Shown here one piece after another: positions 20,546 to 31,655 of a stretch of DNA of 36,819 bases. The DNA lies in contig CAXHKQ010000183.1 of the NCBI GenBank assembly GCA_964017145.1, positions 1 through 36,819 on the forward strand, in the 5' to 3' direction. The notes beneath the pieces are model-generated. The model was not told the DNA's origin. It ran no database searches and saw only the letters and a list, made by a program, of their open reading frames with translations. This DNA comes from Agrocybe praecox (taxonomy: Eukaryota; Basidiomycota; Agaricomycetes; Agaricales; Agrocybaceae). Position 1 is the stretch's first letter, and every line of letters starts with the position of its first letter. Both the position numbers and the translations under genes were made by a program.

Positions 20546-21411
20546 CCATACCTATTTCCGGCTGTAAGCCCGACAGCAGTGTTGGACTTAGGACCAGAAA
20601 CTTCGAAAAGGCGGTATGGAGGGAGGGTCATACACTCCACTTAGTTGGTATCGTTCCGCGATGTTGTTGACGGCCCTCAGGCCTTGACTCGTATCCTGCG
20701 TATAACAGTTTAAAATTTGTTTTTAACTAATTTTTTCCAGGACTCACTTTGTTCATCATACTAGGCAAGGACCGTCCAGAAATTTGTAGTTCATCTGCTA
20801 GACAGCTGACAAGACCATCCAACTTGGTATTTTCTCTTTCTTTTCTCCAAGAGCTCGGCATGCCATTCCTTCAAGGCGTCGACATTTTCTGTGATGCTTT
20901 GACTTAAGTGTCCATCGTCCGTCCTCGATCTGCCAGTCATAGACGGAAATCAATGACTTGATCTTGAATGTACACAAAAGGATGTATCCAGGTCGTTCAA
21001 CGTGGACTCCAGTGTTGAAAGTCGATTTGCTTCGTAGGTTGGAACAGAAAAAAACCTATGTCGCAGAAAGACGTCTCCTTCGGATATAGTTTGAATTTGG
21101 TTGCTCGACCGCGCTTAGAGAACAGCTACGCTAGCTTTGTCCAGTTCGGAACGAAAGCGAATAAAGTCGGTCAATTTGGTTTGAACGTCGCGCCTTATTT
21201 GAGCAATGGCCTCAATCCCGCTTCTTCGAGCTTGGATGTCTTTTGATTCCTCCTTTTCTTCTGACAATTCTGTGGGCCTCGATTCAATATAGTCGAGGAG
21301 TTCGTTAATTTCGCCGCGTTTTGCGTCCGTATCGGCGATGATTCTTGGAGATTCGGCACATTGTTGTTTGTATACTTTGGTTCCCGCTACCTCTTTCACT
21401 GGAAGGGCCAT
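20546..21411 (-). pseudogene. SMC3: SMC3 fragment (cohesin ATPase), N-terminal coiled coil to hinge, broken
   Basis: The blocks follow SMC3 order: KEVAGTKVYKQQCAESPRII (21400), KRGEINELLDYIESRPTELS (21300), DVQTKLTDFIRFRSELD (21160), LFSKRGRATKFK (21120), LEYxxx-like helix, VDALKEWHAELLEKRKRK (20870), TKLDGLV..ADELQISGRSL (20800), DTSQGLRAVNNIAERYQLSG (20690) and hinge YRLFEVSGPKSNTAVGLTAG (20610-20550). An intron near 20752-20697 (GTGAGT..ACGCAG) rejoins MMNK|DTSQG exactly, so this is a DNA-level copy. Frame changes occur at several points and part of the coiled coil is deleted. The N-terminal Walker A region and everything after the hinge are missing. SMC3 is a core cohesin subunit; this copy cannot be functional. 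Confidence 0.85.
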
Positions 21412-21831
21412 CGTTCTTGGTCTTTCGTGTTAGTTAATGCCGTAATCTAGAATAGGTTTAAGGCTTTTTTGTGGAACGACGGGTAAATAGCACTTACACG
21501 ACCCTATGGTATGAAGTACAGAGGTGCGAAAATAACAAGTAGAGTGTCTGGCGGCCTAAATCCCACGAAAAAAAAAGATCCGATGAAAAAGAGAAAAGCA
21601 GAAAAGAAAGGATGAGACGAGACTCAGACTCACGAAAGGTGCTCGGCTAATCCGGCCCACTCCCATACCACAGAAACTCATAGTCAAATGAAAGGCTTAA
21701 AACCAAGTCATTAGCGGTCAAGGCCTCTCGTATCGAGACCCCGTATGAACCTCGATGGGTAAACATAACCGCCCTGTAGCCTTATTGGCGCATCTTCACA
21801 TTGCTCCTTTTCTGTTGGCCGATCAGCGCCT

Positions 21832-24316
21832 TTAGCCAACTTCAGCAGCAATAGCGGCAGCGGGGGCAGCCTCTTCCTCCTCCTCTTCGTCGTCCTCACT
21901 GGATAAAATCAATTTTGAAGATCGACAATCAAAGAAAGAGAATAACTTACTCAATGTCCTCTAATGTCAATTGATCATGGAGATCATTGTAGTGCCTGAT
22001 AGCACAATCGTCCTCCTGGATTTCTTTTCTCAGTGTCACCAATAGCCTGCTTCAACGAAGACAGAAATCAGCAAAGTCGTATGAAAATGGTCTTTAATCA
22101 TACCTCTTCCTGTCGGGGCTTCGTAATCGCGATCTCTTGCGCCGCCATTTGTTGCTTGATATCTTCCAAATTATCTCTCAAATTCTCTGCTGCGAGCTGC
22201 GTACTCTCGACCTTGTCTCGCGAGTCTAAAGGTCTGAGATATAGGTCCCCGATTCTTGGGCTTCCAATTTTTTGACCTCCTCTTCCATGGCCCCTTTCAA
22301 AGCCTCGGAATCTCGGGCAATCGTGGCCTCGAGTTAGATATTATCCTTCTCAGCCTTGGCCTTCATTACTTCAGCCTTCGTCAGCTCATCGTTAGCAAGC
22401 TTGATAATGGAGACAGAAGCCACCCACTTTGGATTTTTGGATGAGCAACTTGAAACCACCGATCTCTAGAATCTTCTCCTTGAGATCTCTGATGTCTTGT
22501 TGCATTTCGCCCGACGACACCTCATGCTTGCAAGTTCCTTCTCCTTTGAAGAAATCTTCTTCTTGAGTTAGCGCGAGATCCCCCGTATTAGGTTTATTCC
22601 GGGCCCTAGCCATAAGATGGTTGAAATGCCAAGGTCAATTAAACCAACAAATAAGGTACTTCAAGTTCCGAACTCGTTTCTCTGCTTTGGCGGTTCTTCG
22701 TTTCACGTTTTTGATGTCCATACCGATCTTTTTCAAGCTCGTTGGCTATCCTTTTCATAGGTTTGCAGAACTTGTGGAGAGACAGTAACGGGAGCGAATT
22801 TAGAGCTCATAGCACCGCGTGATGGTGTAGAACCCCCACCAGACATCGTTCCGGATGTTTCGGTCAGAACTCCATCCAAGATGACGACATGATGTCGCCT
22901 GCCACCAGAGAAAGCAATGTGATTGGCCTGCTCAAGGTTTCGCGATAAGCATGCTTCCTATCGCCCTGAAAAACGCAGGCGCAAACACAGGACTCTTCGG
23001 TTTGACAAGGTTGTAAAGGCGAGGAGCGTTCTCTGGGGTTGGCGGTGTATCGGGTCTGTGCTTGCTCAACATTTCAAGGACTAGGAAGGAAGCTCGTCCG
23101 ACATTGTTCCTTCGCATGTATTCAATGCGATGTGCTTGAGTTACTTTGTTCACGATCGTGTTACTGAGCTGACCACCACAGCTTGTGGAAATCGCCACAT
23201 CGTATTTGTCAGGGATGGTCCGAGGCATCCCTAAACATATGGAGGATGAGCGCTCGAAGTAATCCAAAGGATGAAACAAAAGTTGCGTACGTGGAAGCCT
23301 TCGTGTTTTCCTGCATCCTTCCGCCTTGTCAAAGAATCCAATACGTCATTACGAAAACGGTTTTCAGATTGGTTCGATCTAGCTTCCTCAACTTTATTGC
23401 GGGCACTACTAGCCTTAGCTTTCCATTCGTTCAGACGTCTTTGTGCATCCGGATTCATGTCAATACAAAGAAGAAGGCATAAGAACTTTTTCCTCACCTT
23501 CAAGTTTTTTGAGAGGTTTGGATGCCCCTTTGAGTCGATTCCTTCTTGACTTGAATTGCTCCTGTTGTTCGGCCTGCAGCGCAAAGGAGTGTCAATCAGA
23601 CACTAGAACTCGAACGAAGAGGGTAGTATGTACCTTTGTTTATTGTCCTTCGCGAAGAGACATCAAAGCTTCATCAGCCTCCTTGCATTGAATCTTGAGC
23701 GCTTCGGCTTTCTTCGCAAGGCCATCGAGTTCGATACTAGCAATGACAACGGCACGTATCTCATCGATCTTCGCGGTCATGGCTGAAGCTCCTTCTGTTT
23801 GAATTGAATCTTATCATGGAATACCTGCGTTTTATCTGGAATAACCATAAGCTACTAGGGTCACGAACGAAGCAATAAGAGTGATACTTTGCCCTTGAGA
23901 CCATCGCGAATGCCCTCGAGAACCTTCTCCGATTCCAAAGAAGCCTCATGCTCATCGGGTTTTTTCTTTTCTTTTTTCTTTTTCGGGCGTTTCCTGGAGG
24001 CAAGATCTTCAGTAGCTGCTGAAGCAGCAGCTTGAACTCTGGACGAGTCCCGAAATCTTGACCTGTCTCATTTTGGACGCGCAGCATCCAAAGACGAACA
24101 AAAGCGCATCGATGGTATTTGATTTTCCTAAGCCATTGGGTCCGACAATAGAAGACAATGACTAAAAAGAGTCAGAAAAGGGGAAATTTAATTTAAATTG
24201 ACGACATACTCTGTGGAATGGCCCAATTTCCTATCGACCAGCGTGACTCATGAAATTGACGAGCGCCATTTTGTAAATGACAAGACGCGATTTTGACCCT
24301 GATGGTTCTTCTGGCA
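21832..24316 (-). pseudogene. SMC4: SMC4 fragment (condensin ATPase), N-terminus through hinge, broken
   Basis: Reading right to left: SRLVIYKMALVNFMSHAGR (24290), a TAG where Gln is expected, then EIGPFHR. After an intron comes SLSSIVGPNGLGKSNTIDAL (24160), where the Walker A motif has Leu for Ser. FVFGCCASKMRQVKISGL (24090) is followed by frame-broken coiled coil with AKKAEALKIQCKEADEALMS (23700), RLNEWKAKASSARNKVEEAR (23420) and VLDSLTRRKDAGKHEGFH (23310). The hinge reads TIPDKYDVAISTSCGGQLSN (23220), NVGRASFLVLEMLSKHR (23100) and TSGTMSGGG (22840). The second coiled coil is ALTQEEDFFKGEG (22560), DELTKAEVMKAKAEKD (22380) and DDCAIRHYNDLHDQLTLEDI (21970), with a Glu-rich end at 21832. Introns such as 23635-23577 are retained, so it is not a retrocopy. 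At least two in-frame stops and several frameshifts are present, and the C-terminal ATPase lobe is absent. Confidence 0.88.
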
Positions 24317-25212
24317 TTGTCGTAGGTAGACTCATAGAAGTAGGCGCGGAGGAGGTTCAAAAAAGTGCTTTTTCTCCGTAGGAGTGCATGGATAGGTCCT
24401 GACGTCGGGGTTCGGCAGCCCGGGGACCTTGTTCGAGGAGTTACCGATTTGCTTTGTCCACAGTAAAGGCACAAGCCTTCCTCTTACGTGGTCAGCGACG
24501 GATGGCGTCGTTCCATGGGAACAACGTCGTTGTTTGAGGGTTGAGAAGTGGAGTGTGAAGCAGCGGAGGTGGAGTTGGATGGGAAGGGTTTGCGGTAGTT
24601 GGTGATTGATGAGGACCGGCTGGAGGCGTATAGAGAGAAAGCATGGATTTCAATTGTCAATTTCAATGCAGGTTTTGGTGTAATCCTCGAAATCCTGAGT
24701 GAAGCAACGACCCGTTCGGTTGCACAAGGTGGTCTTCACGTTACCCCTGAGAGGGCCGTAGTACTCGCAGATCTTGGTCTGTTCAGCTCGGTGCAAAGGA
24801 CGGAAAAAGTGCAGGATTGTTAGGGTACAGGCCGAACGGTGCTTTGCAAAGCGAAGATTGAAAAAGTGCTGAGTTCTTATAATGCTTATAATTTTGCCCT
24901 CGTCCAGATTAACGCGCCGGGCCGCTGACGCCCGGATTACCATGGCCAATCTTTTCCTTTCTTTAATTTCCTTAATGGACTAGTCGGTGTGTTAATTCTT
25001 GTTTCCTTTTCATTCGGACGCGAACTTCTCATATGCTTACTCCGTCCCCATTCCATTTTCTCTATAGTTTATACCAATTCCTTTTTGGCTACCCTCAACG
25101 CCAGAAAGTCATTCCACAGCGCCATCGATGACAGTCACGCCATGATGTCTATACCCCAGAGCGTGCTCAGTCCCCAAGGTTCTTCAGCCGGTAAACTACA
25201 AAACTCGAATTT
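24317..25212. other. Spacer between gene fragments; one doubtful minus-strand frame
   Basis: A minus-strand frame at 24650-24949 (99 codons, MAMVIRASAARRVNLDEGKI, later EQTKICEYYGPLRGNVKTTL) has a coding-like composition. It has no recognisable family and no promoter or splice context, so I list it only here. The rest holds short overlapping frames with nothing recognisable. Confidence 0.3.
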
Positions 25213-25452
25213 AGGCGGCATCTGAATGGGAAATATCGTGCCTTCACCGACCCGGAGATCATTGACGCGCTTTTCCTATACTTCATCGGTGTTTCATGGC
25301 AAGTCAAGATGAAGCAAGCTTTCATTCAAATCTTTGACAGCAAAGGCTGGAGATCGTACCCTCGTCCTTCCGGGGAATTGCGCGAAAAGTTCTTACTCCC
25401 TGACGTATCCTCTCCGTACTTATGTGGTACTGTGACCGGTCGGGGTTGCTAG
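25213..25452 (+). pseudogene. Coding-like fragment of unknown family
   Basis: A 79-codon frame reads RRHLNGKYRAFTDPEIIDAL, then FLYFIGVSWQVKMKQAFIQI and FDSKGWRSYPRPSGELREKF, and ends at TAG 25450-25452. The first two thirds look like a genuine protein segment. There is no in-frame ATG at the start. I do not recognise the family; it may be another captured piece next to the dehydrogenase fragment. Confidence 0.35.
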
Positions 25453-25620
25453 GAACATACGATCCGATTGTTATTCATAAGGTAAACAGTCCCATTGCGC
25501 TTTATGTACGTTACTGACGATCATTACAGTCCCCTAAGGATTTCATTCGTGTCCCCTGTCACGCCTTCGTCCTCCACGTCAACCTCGACTTTCTTGGACA
25601 GCACAACTTCAACGAGTCTG

Positions 25621-26365
25621 TGTGCCTTTGAATACCAAGGACAAAGGTGTTCTGCTCATTCAAGGCTTTATGTTGCGGCTTCGGTGTGGAAAGAAGGAGG
25701 GTTCAAGGATGTTTTGTTGGAGGGGATCGCAAAGATTAAAGTGGGATCATACGAAGATTGGACGAACTTTATGGGCCCTGTGATGTATGGCTTTTCTATC
25801 CCTGACTATTTTCTTCCGTGTTGATATATCTTTCCTCCTTTCCTCAGAGGTCGTCCAGCGTACGATAAAATCGTGGGGTACATCCAAAAGGCTAGAGATG
25901 CAGGTGGTGAAGTTCTCATTGGTGGCTCAGGTACTATAGACATCTATCTCTTATTTCGTATTTCTAACTACAGTACTTATTGACAGGCGACGACTCCAAG
26001 GGATATTTTGTTCAACCTACGGTTATTTTAACCAAGGATCGCGAGTCAGCCACCTTCGTGGATGAGATCTTTGGACCTGTGCTTTCTGTGCGTATTTTCT
26101 ACCTCGTTGATGAATACATTTGAACAAATATATATTTTTCAGGTCTATGTCTATGAAGATGAGGACTACGAAAAACTCTTGATCTGATCGATACCACTGG
26201 CGACTATGCCTTGACTGGTGCAATGTATGTCTTCACCCTTGTCTGTGTTCATTTCATGCTACTTGCTAATTTCTCACTTTGTTGACCAGCTTCTCACGCG
26301 ACCGCAAGAACCTCATCACAGCTACCAACAGGTTGAGAAACGCTTCCGGAAATGTATGCTGCACA
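25621..26365 (+). pseudogene. PUT2: Fragment of delta-1-pyrroline-5-carboxylate dehydrogenase (introns kept)
   Basis: Exon-like blocks: 25621-25784 (AFEYQGQRCSAHSRLYVAAS, ending WTNFMGPV), 25848-25930 (RPAYDKIVGYIQKARDAGGE), 25987-26087 (GDDSKGYFVQPTVILTKD..VDEIFGPVLS), 26143-26224 (VYVYEDEDYEKLL) and 26290-26365 (FSRDRKNLITATNRLRNASG). They follow the C-terminal half of the mitochondrial proline-catabolism enzyme that oxidises pyrroline-5-carboxylate to glutamate with NAD+. The conserved QGQ-C-S segment with the catalytic cysteine is present. The four introns are canonical and in phase, but one base is missing in the fourth block (near 26172-26178), so the frame breaks before LIDTTGDYALTGA. 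The N-terminal half and the last part (after GNV) are gone. Confidence 0.87.
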
Positions 26366-26573
26366 GATGAGGCAACCTGGAGGAACGAAAAGATTATTCG
26401 AGATGCGGAACGTGAACGGTGGGAGCGAGTCGAGAGGGAAGGAAGAGCCGGAATCATGTGGGAGGATATGATGAATGTTCGAGGTACCGTACAAGAGAGT
26501 ACGCAGGCGTCCTCTCCCATGTTCCGTCTGGTTTCGACGCTATGCAAGAATGTATGAAGATAGTAGCACATAC

Positions 26574-26733
26574 GCATGGACATCGTTGATATGATAGAAT
26601 GAAATCTCAAAGTTGTTCTTATTCCTCGGTTTGCCATTAGGACCTTTGCTTGCATTGAAACGGTTTCCGCCATTGGAGAAACCGCCGTGGCACTTCTCCA
26701 AGGTCTCCTGGTAGCGCTTCGAGATAAGTCGGT
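26574..26733 (-). pseudogene. N-terminal fragment of a fungal 5'-nucleotidase
   Basis: A single open block after an acceptor CAG at 26734 reads TDRLISKRYQETLEKCHGGF, SNGGNRFNASKGPNGKPRNK and NNFEISFYHINDVHA. The last part is the first metal-site motif (D-x-H) of the metallophosphatase domain in UshA-type 5'-nucleotidases. In the family, His and a long catalytic domain follow; here the sequence turns into an unrelated reading and stops at about 26545. It lies tail to tail with the dehydrogenase fragment. The role of an intact enzyme is hydrolysis of nucleoside monophosphates, usually secreted; this piece lacks catalytic parts. Confidence 0.62.
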
Positions 26734-27034
26734 CTGTAACGTCGTAAAATATGTGTTATATCCCACTAAAACAAGTTGAAAAAGTGCTCATCGTGCAGAT
26801 GCAAGCCTGCACGTATCCTGAAGACGTCGCGTCGAGTTTCAAGTAGCCGAGAGGCATGGCGCGAATTCGGACTGGCGCGTAACGACTCTGGAGGATCTTG
26901 AAGACGAAAAACTCGAAGATCATAGGCGGTGTGAACAGAAAAAATCGACCACAAGTCGTATCGACTCCAATTTGATTCTCATTTCATTCTTTACAAAATA
27001 TAAGTTATACATAGGTTCTATTTAAATCGTCATG

Positions 27035-30000
27035 TTACATTCGCAATGGGAGTACGTGAATGCAAGTTATTGCAATAGAAGGAACGACAACGAAACTCGC
27101 AGCAAAATGGGAAGTAATATCAGAAAGTGGAACCAAAGTGATTTGGGGGGTTAGCGTACTGTAGGAAAGATATCCTGCTGCTTCAGGTAGCGGGCGGAAG
27201 TAATCGTGTTGAATATCTGTATCGTGTAAGTCGTTGTATTGTCTAATTAGAGCAAAGAATTTTGGTTGATCTCGATGACGCCCTGAATATGAGGCTATCT
27301 TGACAATTCTACCAGCTTTTAGCTGGTCAGACTGGCGGAATATGACATAGCTGTTAGGGTGGGTCCCCCCTTCAAACCTCTGGCCATGGCGAGCGACATA
27401 AGTGGCCGCAAGTGTATTGAACCTTGTCGAGGGCGGGGACTTTGGGTCATTCTGTTGGAGCCATGAATTTAGGGTGGCGCAGAGCTCAATAATGGCATCA
27501 GTAGAATCTTTTTTGAGTTGAAACTGAAGAACTGTATCATCCTCCGAAAGTGTACCTTGAATCGTGACTTGGTATTTCTTCTCGTACATTTCAACGACAG
27601 ATTTCAGTTCATTCGGTAAAGCGGCTTCCGTGAACAACGAACGAAGGTTCTGCATCCTGCAGAAACGCATAAAAAGTGTCTTTTCCAGCTCTCCTAAAAT
27701 ATAAGCAAGAAATCAGGAAATTTGTAATCGTACTCAAACTAGAGTTTTTCAAAGGATATTATGTCTCACCAAATTTATTATTTGTGGGTAGGCCTTGGAT
27801 AATCCCATTGAACCTCTCAAATGCAAAGCATCTCCATGAATGGGTGGGTCCGAAGCGTTGCAAATGGGTTGAGAAGTGCAAAGAAAGATGTTGGTATGGC
27901 GTGATGTTTGCAAACGGGTACAGCTTTAAAAACCCCGACGTATAAAGCGTGATATGCTTCTCGTAGAGTGCTATGTCTGTTGCACTCACTGTGCGTTTAT
28001 TGGCTATTTTCGCTGCTGTAACAAGGTGCAAAAAGTTTTCTAACATCTTGTGTCTTTTGTCTGCTTTTGGTAGCGTTCCCCATAAGCGCGTCAAGGTTAT
28101 AGGAAGGTTCACAGTACAGAAGGCTTTCCATTCGTCCGCCTTGAGTTTACCCCAGTTAATTTCACCAGGATGTTTTGGAGCTCTACTGAACCAAGAAGGA
28201 AGTTTTACTTGATCCATGTCACGACGGATTTCGTCCAAAGTTTGACGTCCAAGTATGGCTTGATCTTTCTGCTTGGAGTTCAATTGCTCTTCATCTACCA
28301 ACTCGCCGTTTTCGTCGACAATGCCATCTGCAAAGCGCTATAATGTTTTCACATCAGACATTACAAGAATGACATAACAGAGACTTACTGCCTCATTGAG
28401 TAAATCCTCCAGCTCGTCTTTTTTCATTCCTTGGTAATCTTTGTAATCACGAGTCCCCTGGAGTTTCATAACGCACAAAACAGCCAGGAAATGCTTTCTC
28501 AGCGAGGATACCTTTGCCTTGGATCCGCTTTGATATATTCCAGCAAGCCTTTCCCGGCCTTCCTCTGTCAATTCTTCCGAATCAATCTGGCTATTTCCCC
28601 CCTTTCCTGTGTTGCGCTGGATTATGCGACCGTTACTGTCAATGATGCCATCTCGAACTCTCTATTAATCAGTCAGACGATGTATTCCTCAGTCAGAAGT
28701 AATCTATCTCACCATATCGTGCAACAATGTTACCAAGTCTTTTTTGGATTTCTTATAGGTCGATCTCTTACCCCCGAGTTTAGCCATGCACAAGTCAACT
28801 AAGTCCTCTTTGTCCTGTTTCATCAGCTCCGTTTTTGCCATTCGATACAATGTTGCAATCTGGGTGGATGTCAGCAATTTTCGATTACTGGCAATGTGTG
28901 CGTTTTGATCGATGCCTGATGTTGAACTAGCTATTACCGACAACGGCGTAAGTGAAGGAGTCATAGCTAGCTGTTCTGAAGGTACGTTTAGGGTTACGCT
29001 ATTAGTGTTGGCACCAGTTAGAGTCCCTATTTGCTCATCAAACTGATGAGAAATTCTCTGTGAGATCATCCATCGTCAACGTCTTCTTCAAATACGAGAA
29101 CATTGTTTAACTCACGTATTCAGTCAGGTTCTTGATAAGAATCGGTTTCCGACCGCCATAGTGTAAGCCATGTTCACGACAAAGAAATTGTAATTGCTCT
29201 TTCGAGAGGCCTTCAAGCGGGTAGGCAGCATTTCCGTTCATTGTACGGCCGTGTTGGAAAACGTGGAGAGCCATGGCAATTTCCTCCTCCTCCAACCCCA
29301 TACCAAGTAATGAATCCCCTTCACCATCAAGAAGCTTGTAATCCATACCCCAAATTTGGCGGATATGTCGATGGAATAGACGAAGATAGAATCCGTGCAT
29401 CGAGTCAATCACAACGAACTTTGTAGGGTCCCAGTATGGCAGCCGAAGAAGCTGTGACCACCTAATGCCATGATCACGGAATATCTTTTCCCTTTGGTAC
29501 TCCGAATCTGCCTCTAACCACTTGCTTGCGTGAATGACGTGATCTTCCCAACAACGGGGGCTCCATTTATTGCGGTCCAACTCGTTTATATTTCGCAGGA
29601 GTAGCAGGCATTCTGAGCAGAAATGGCCCGAGGAATGACTACCCAGGCCAGCAACACGGCGTGCAGCGGGGAGGTCACATATAAGCGGAATCAATGCTCC
29701 TTTGACATGTCGTCCGTGAGGGTATTTGTGAGTAGAGGTTAGATAGATTCCCTCGAACCATAGCTTTAGGAGATCGTCTACAACAGGCTTGATGAGATGG
29801 TTGACTTCGAGTGTGGAAGGTTCCCGAGGACCTGGGACGATACCGAGAAGAAACACATTTTCTGCCTTATAACGAAGCTCAGGAGGAAGATTGAAACAAA
29901 CAAGATATATTCCACAAATTGAGACTACCTTCCCCGCTTCTTTGTTGCCGTAAGGATTGAATCCATCCATATTTAAGCCGAAGATAAGGCGACCTTCTTG

Positions 30001-31655
30001 CTCAGGTTTGTCCATAAAATGCCGACCATCAGGGCCCAGAAAGTGTTTGAGGACAGATCCATCCCAAATATCATTCATCTTTTCAGTAGGCGATCCAGGT
30101 ATATTTGCACGATCCATGTGTTCTTCGATATCTGGCCGAGAATACATCCGTCCAATCCAATGGCGTAGATCTTGATAAGAATACTCACGCACAGGCTTTA
30201 TAGACGTTGTGCCTTGCTGAGATTTCGCCTTTTTTCTAAGGCGTCGTCCACAAGATTTGGAAAGTTTTGTGCTTTGATATTCACAGAACTCTGGGATAGT
30301 ATTCGAGTCGTTTGTTTCGAAGGTGTAAGTAGAGAAGCAGGACGGGCAGCAAATGACAGATTTGTAAACAGGGTCAATTTGCAATGATTTCACCACAGTA
30401 CGAAAATCTGCGGGGATAGAAGGAAGGACATTGGCTAGTTCGGCTCGAGTTGATCCACGAATTGATAGCTTTACCAGAAGAACCACGCTAGAAAGAAAAA
30501 AGCCAACGTCGCTCAGAGAAAGATCAGCCAAAAAATAGAAGGTTGCCGCCATCAAATATATGAGACACGGAATTGGACCCATATGTCGGAGTGAGGAAGA
30601 ATGAGGACCTTAGACGAGAACAGTAATTAAGTTATAGAGTTGAGATGAATGAAGAGGAAGTTAACAAACATACTTGTATGGATGATTTGATCTTTATTCC
30701 TGCTAGATTCGATTCTTAGGCGTCTCCAGCACTCTTTCTTCACATGCAGCGTGCGTTCTTGCTCAGACTCCACGATTAATATAATCTTTGATAAGCGATG
30801 AGACAGAAGCCGGCTGGTGGGGTGTTTTCTGTGAAGCTGGAGAAATGCCATAGAATTTCGCAGAAATTCCTCATGCTGCATGAACTGTTGATTGAATGGC
30901 GACACGGAGTCCAATTCCAGAGAGGGAAGTTCTTCCACCAGACTTGTAGGTGAGTTGTGATCCGGATTTTTGGTAAACACTAGGGATGTTCGCTGCAGAG
31001 ACTCCCGAAAAGTGGAGGATGTGATAATTGCCAGCCGGTCGGATATGTCGCCAAGTTGCGTCAACAGCCTATGCCTGTGGCTTGCTGTGCTGTTAAGCAG
31101 AAACCGCCTTTTTCTTCTTCTCCTGGGTACACGACAAAATTCGGAAGTGGTTTCGGACTCTTCATCCGTCCAGTATTGCTCAAGATCGGCCTTTACTTCG
31201 CAAAGGTCAACGTCAACTGGGCTATTGTAAATAATTGTAGCCACTTCACCGATGATACGGTGACTAATATACTTACCTTGTTGTGTCCTCCACCTTGGCT
31301 TCGTCTGCATTCAGTACGAACTCCTGAGCACCATGTCTATGTTCCGAATATCAGAGATGAAACTGTCGCAAGGCGAATTTGACTATACTTACCTCTGTCC
31401 GGACTTTATCTGTGAGACAAAAGACGCCGTGGATTGACGAAGAAAATGTTTTGCTGCTGCCAGCTGCTGCCTATCTCGTTTCTTATGATCATTGAATAGA
31501 GATCTTGTGAGTCTCTGTCCTGAGATAATCCTGTTTGATTCACGGTCATAATAATCGTATATGATGCATTCGCTACACGCGCAATTGATTAAGGGCTCGG
31601 GGGTAGAGATGACCCGCTTGCCAACAACGAGGCCAAGACGCAGGTGCGGTGGCAT
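27035..31655 (-). CDS. Tnp2-type transposase of a CACTA (EnSpm) element, apparently intact (about 1382 aa)
   Basis: Exons on the minus strand: 31655-31393, 31221-30674, 30608-29116, 29057-28713, 28661-28389, 28337-27770 and 27693-27035. All junctions are GT-AG and in phase; the sum is exactly 1383 codons with no internal stop. The first intron is 171 nt, longer than the rest, and could hide a small exon. N-terminal part: Cys motif CACSECI (residues 25-31). Exon 3 holds a zinc-like CCPSCFSTY, the Tnp2 core with RLIFGLNMDGFNPYGNK, VCFNLPPELRYKAENVFLLG, CDLPAARRVAGLGSHSSGHF and RLPYWDPTKFVVIDSMHG, and ends KNLTEY. Exons 4-5 carry two short SAP-like helices (KKSKKDLVTLLHD, MKKDELEDLLNEA). The C-terminal half has LPSWFSRAP, FCTVNLPITLTRLWGTLP, SLHFSTHLQRFGPTHSWRCF and FERFNG. 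Such proteins cut and rejoin CACTA elements. I could not find matching CACTA termini or a 3-bp duplication, so element limits are open. Confidence 0.88.

Noticed and set aside
21984..21996. TTGTAGTG-like motif that could be the right end of a CACTA element
   Set aside because: It lies in the SMC4 homology (encoding RHYN on the minus strand) and has no matching 3-bp duplication.
26266..26766. Minus-strand open frame of 166 codons
   Set aside because: It is the shadow of the dehydrogenase and nucleotidase fragments in another frame and has no family resemblance.
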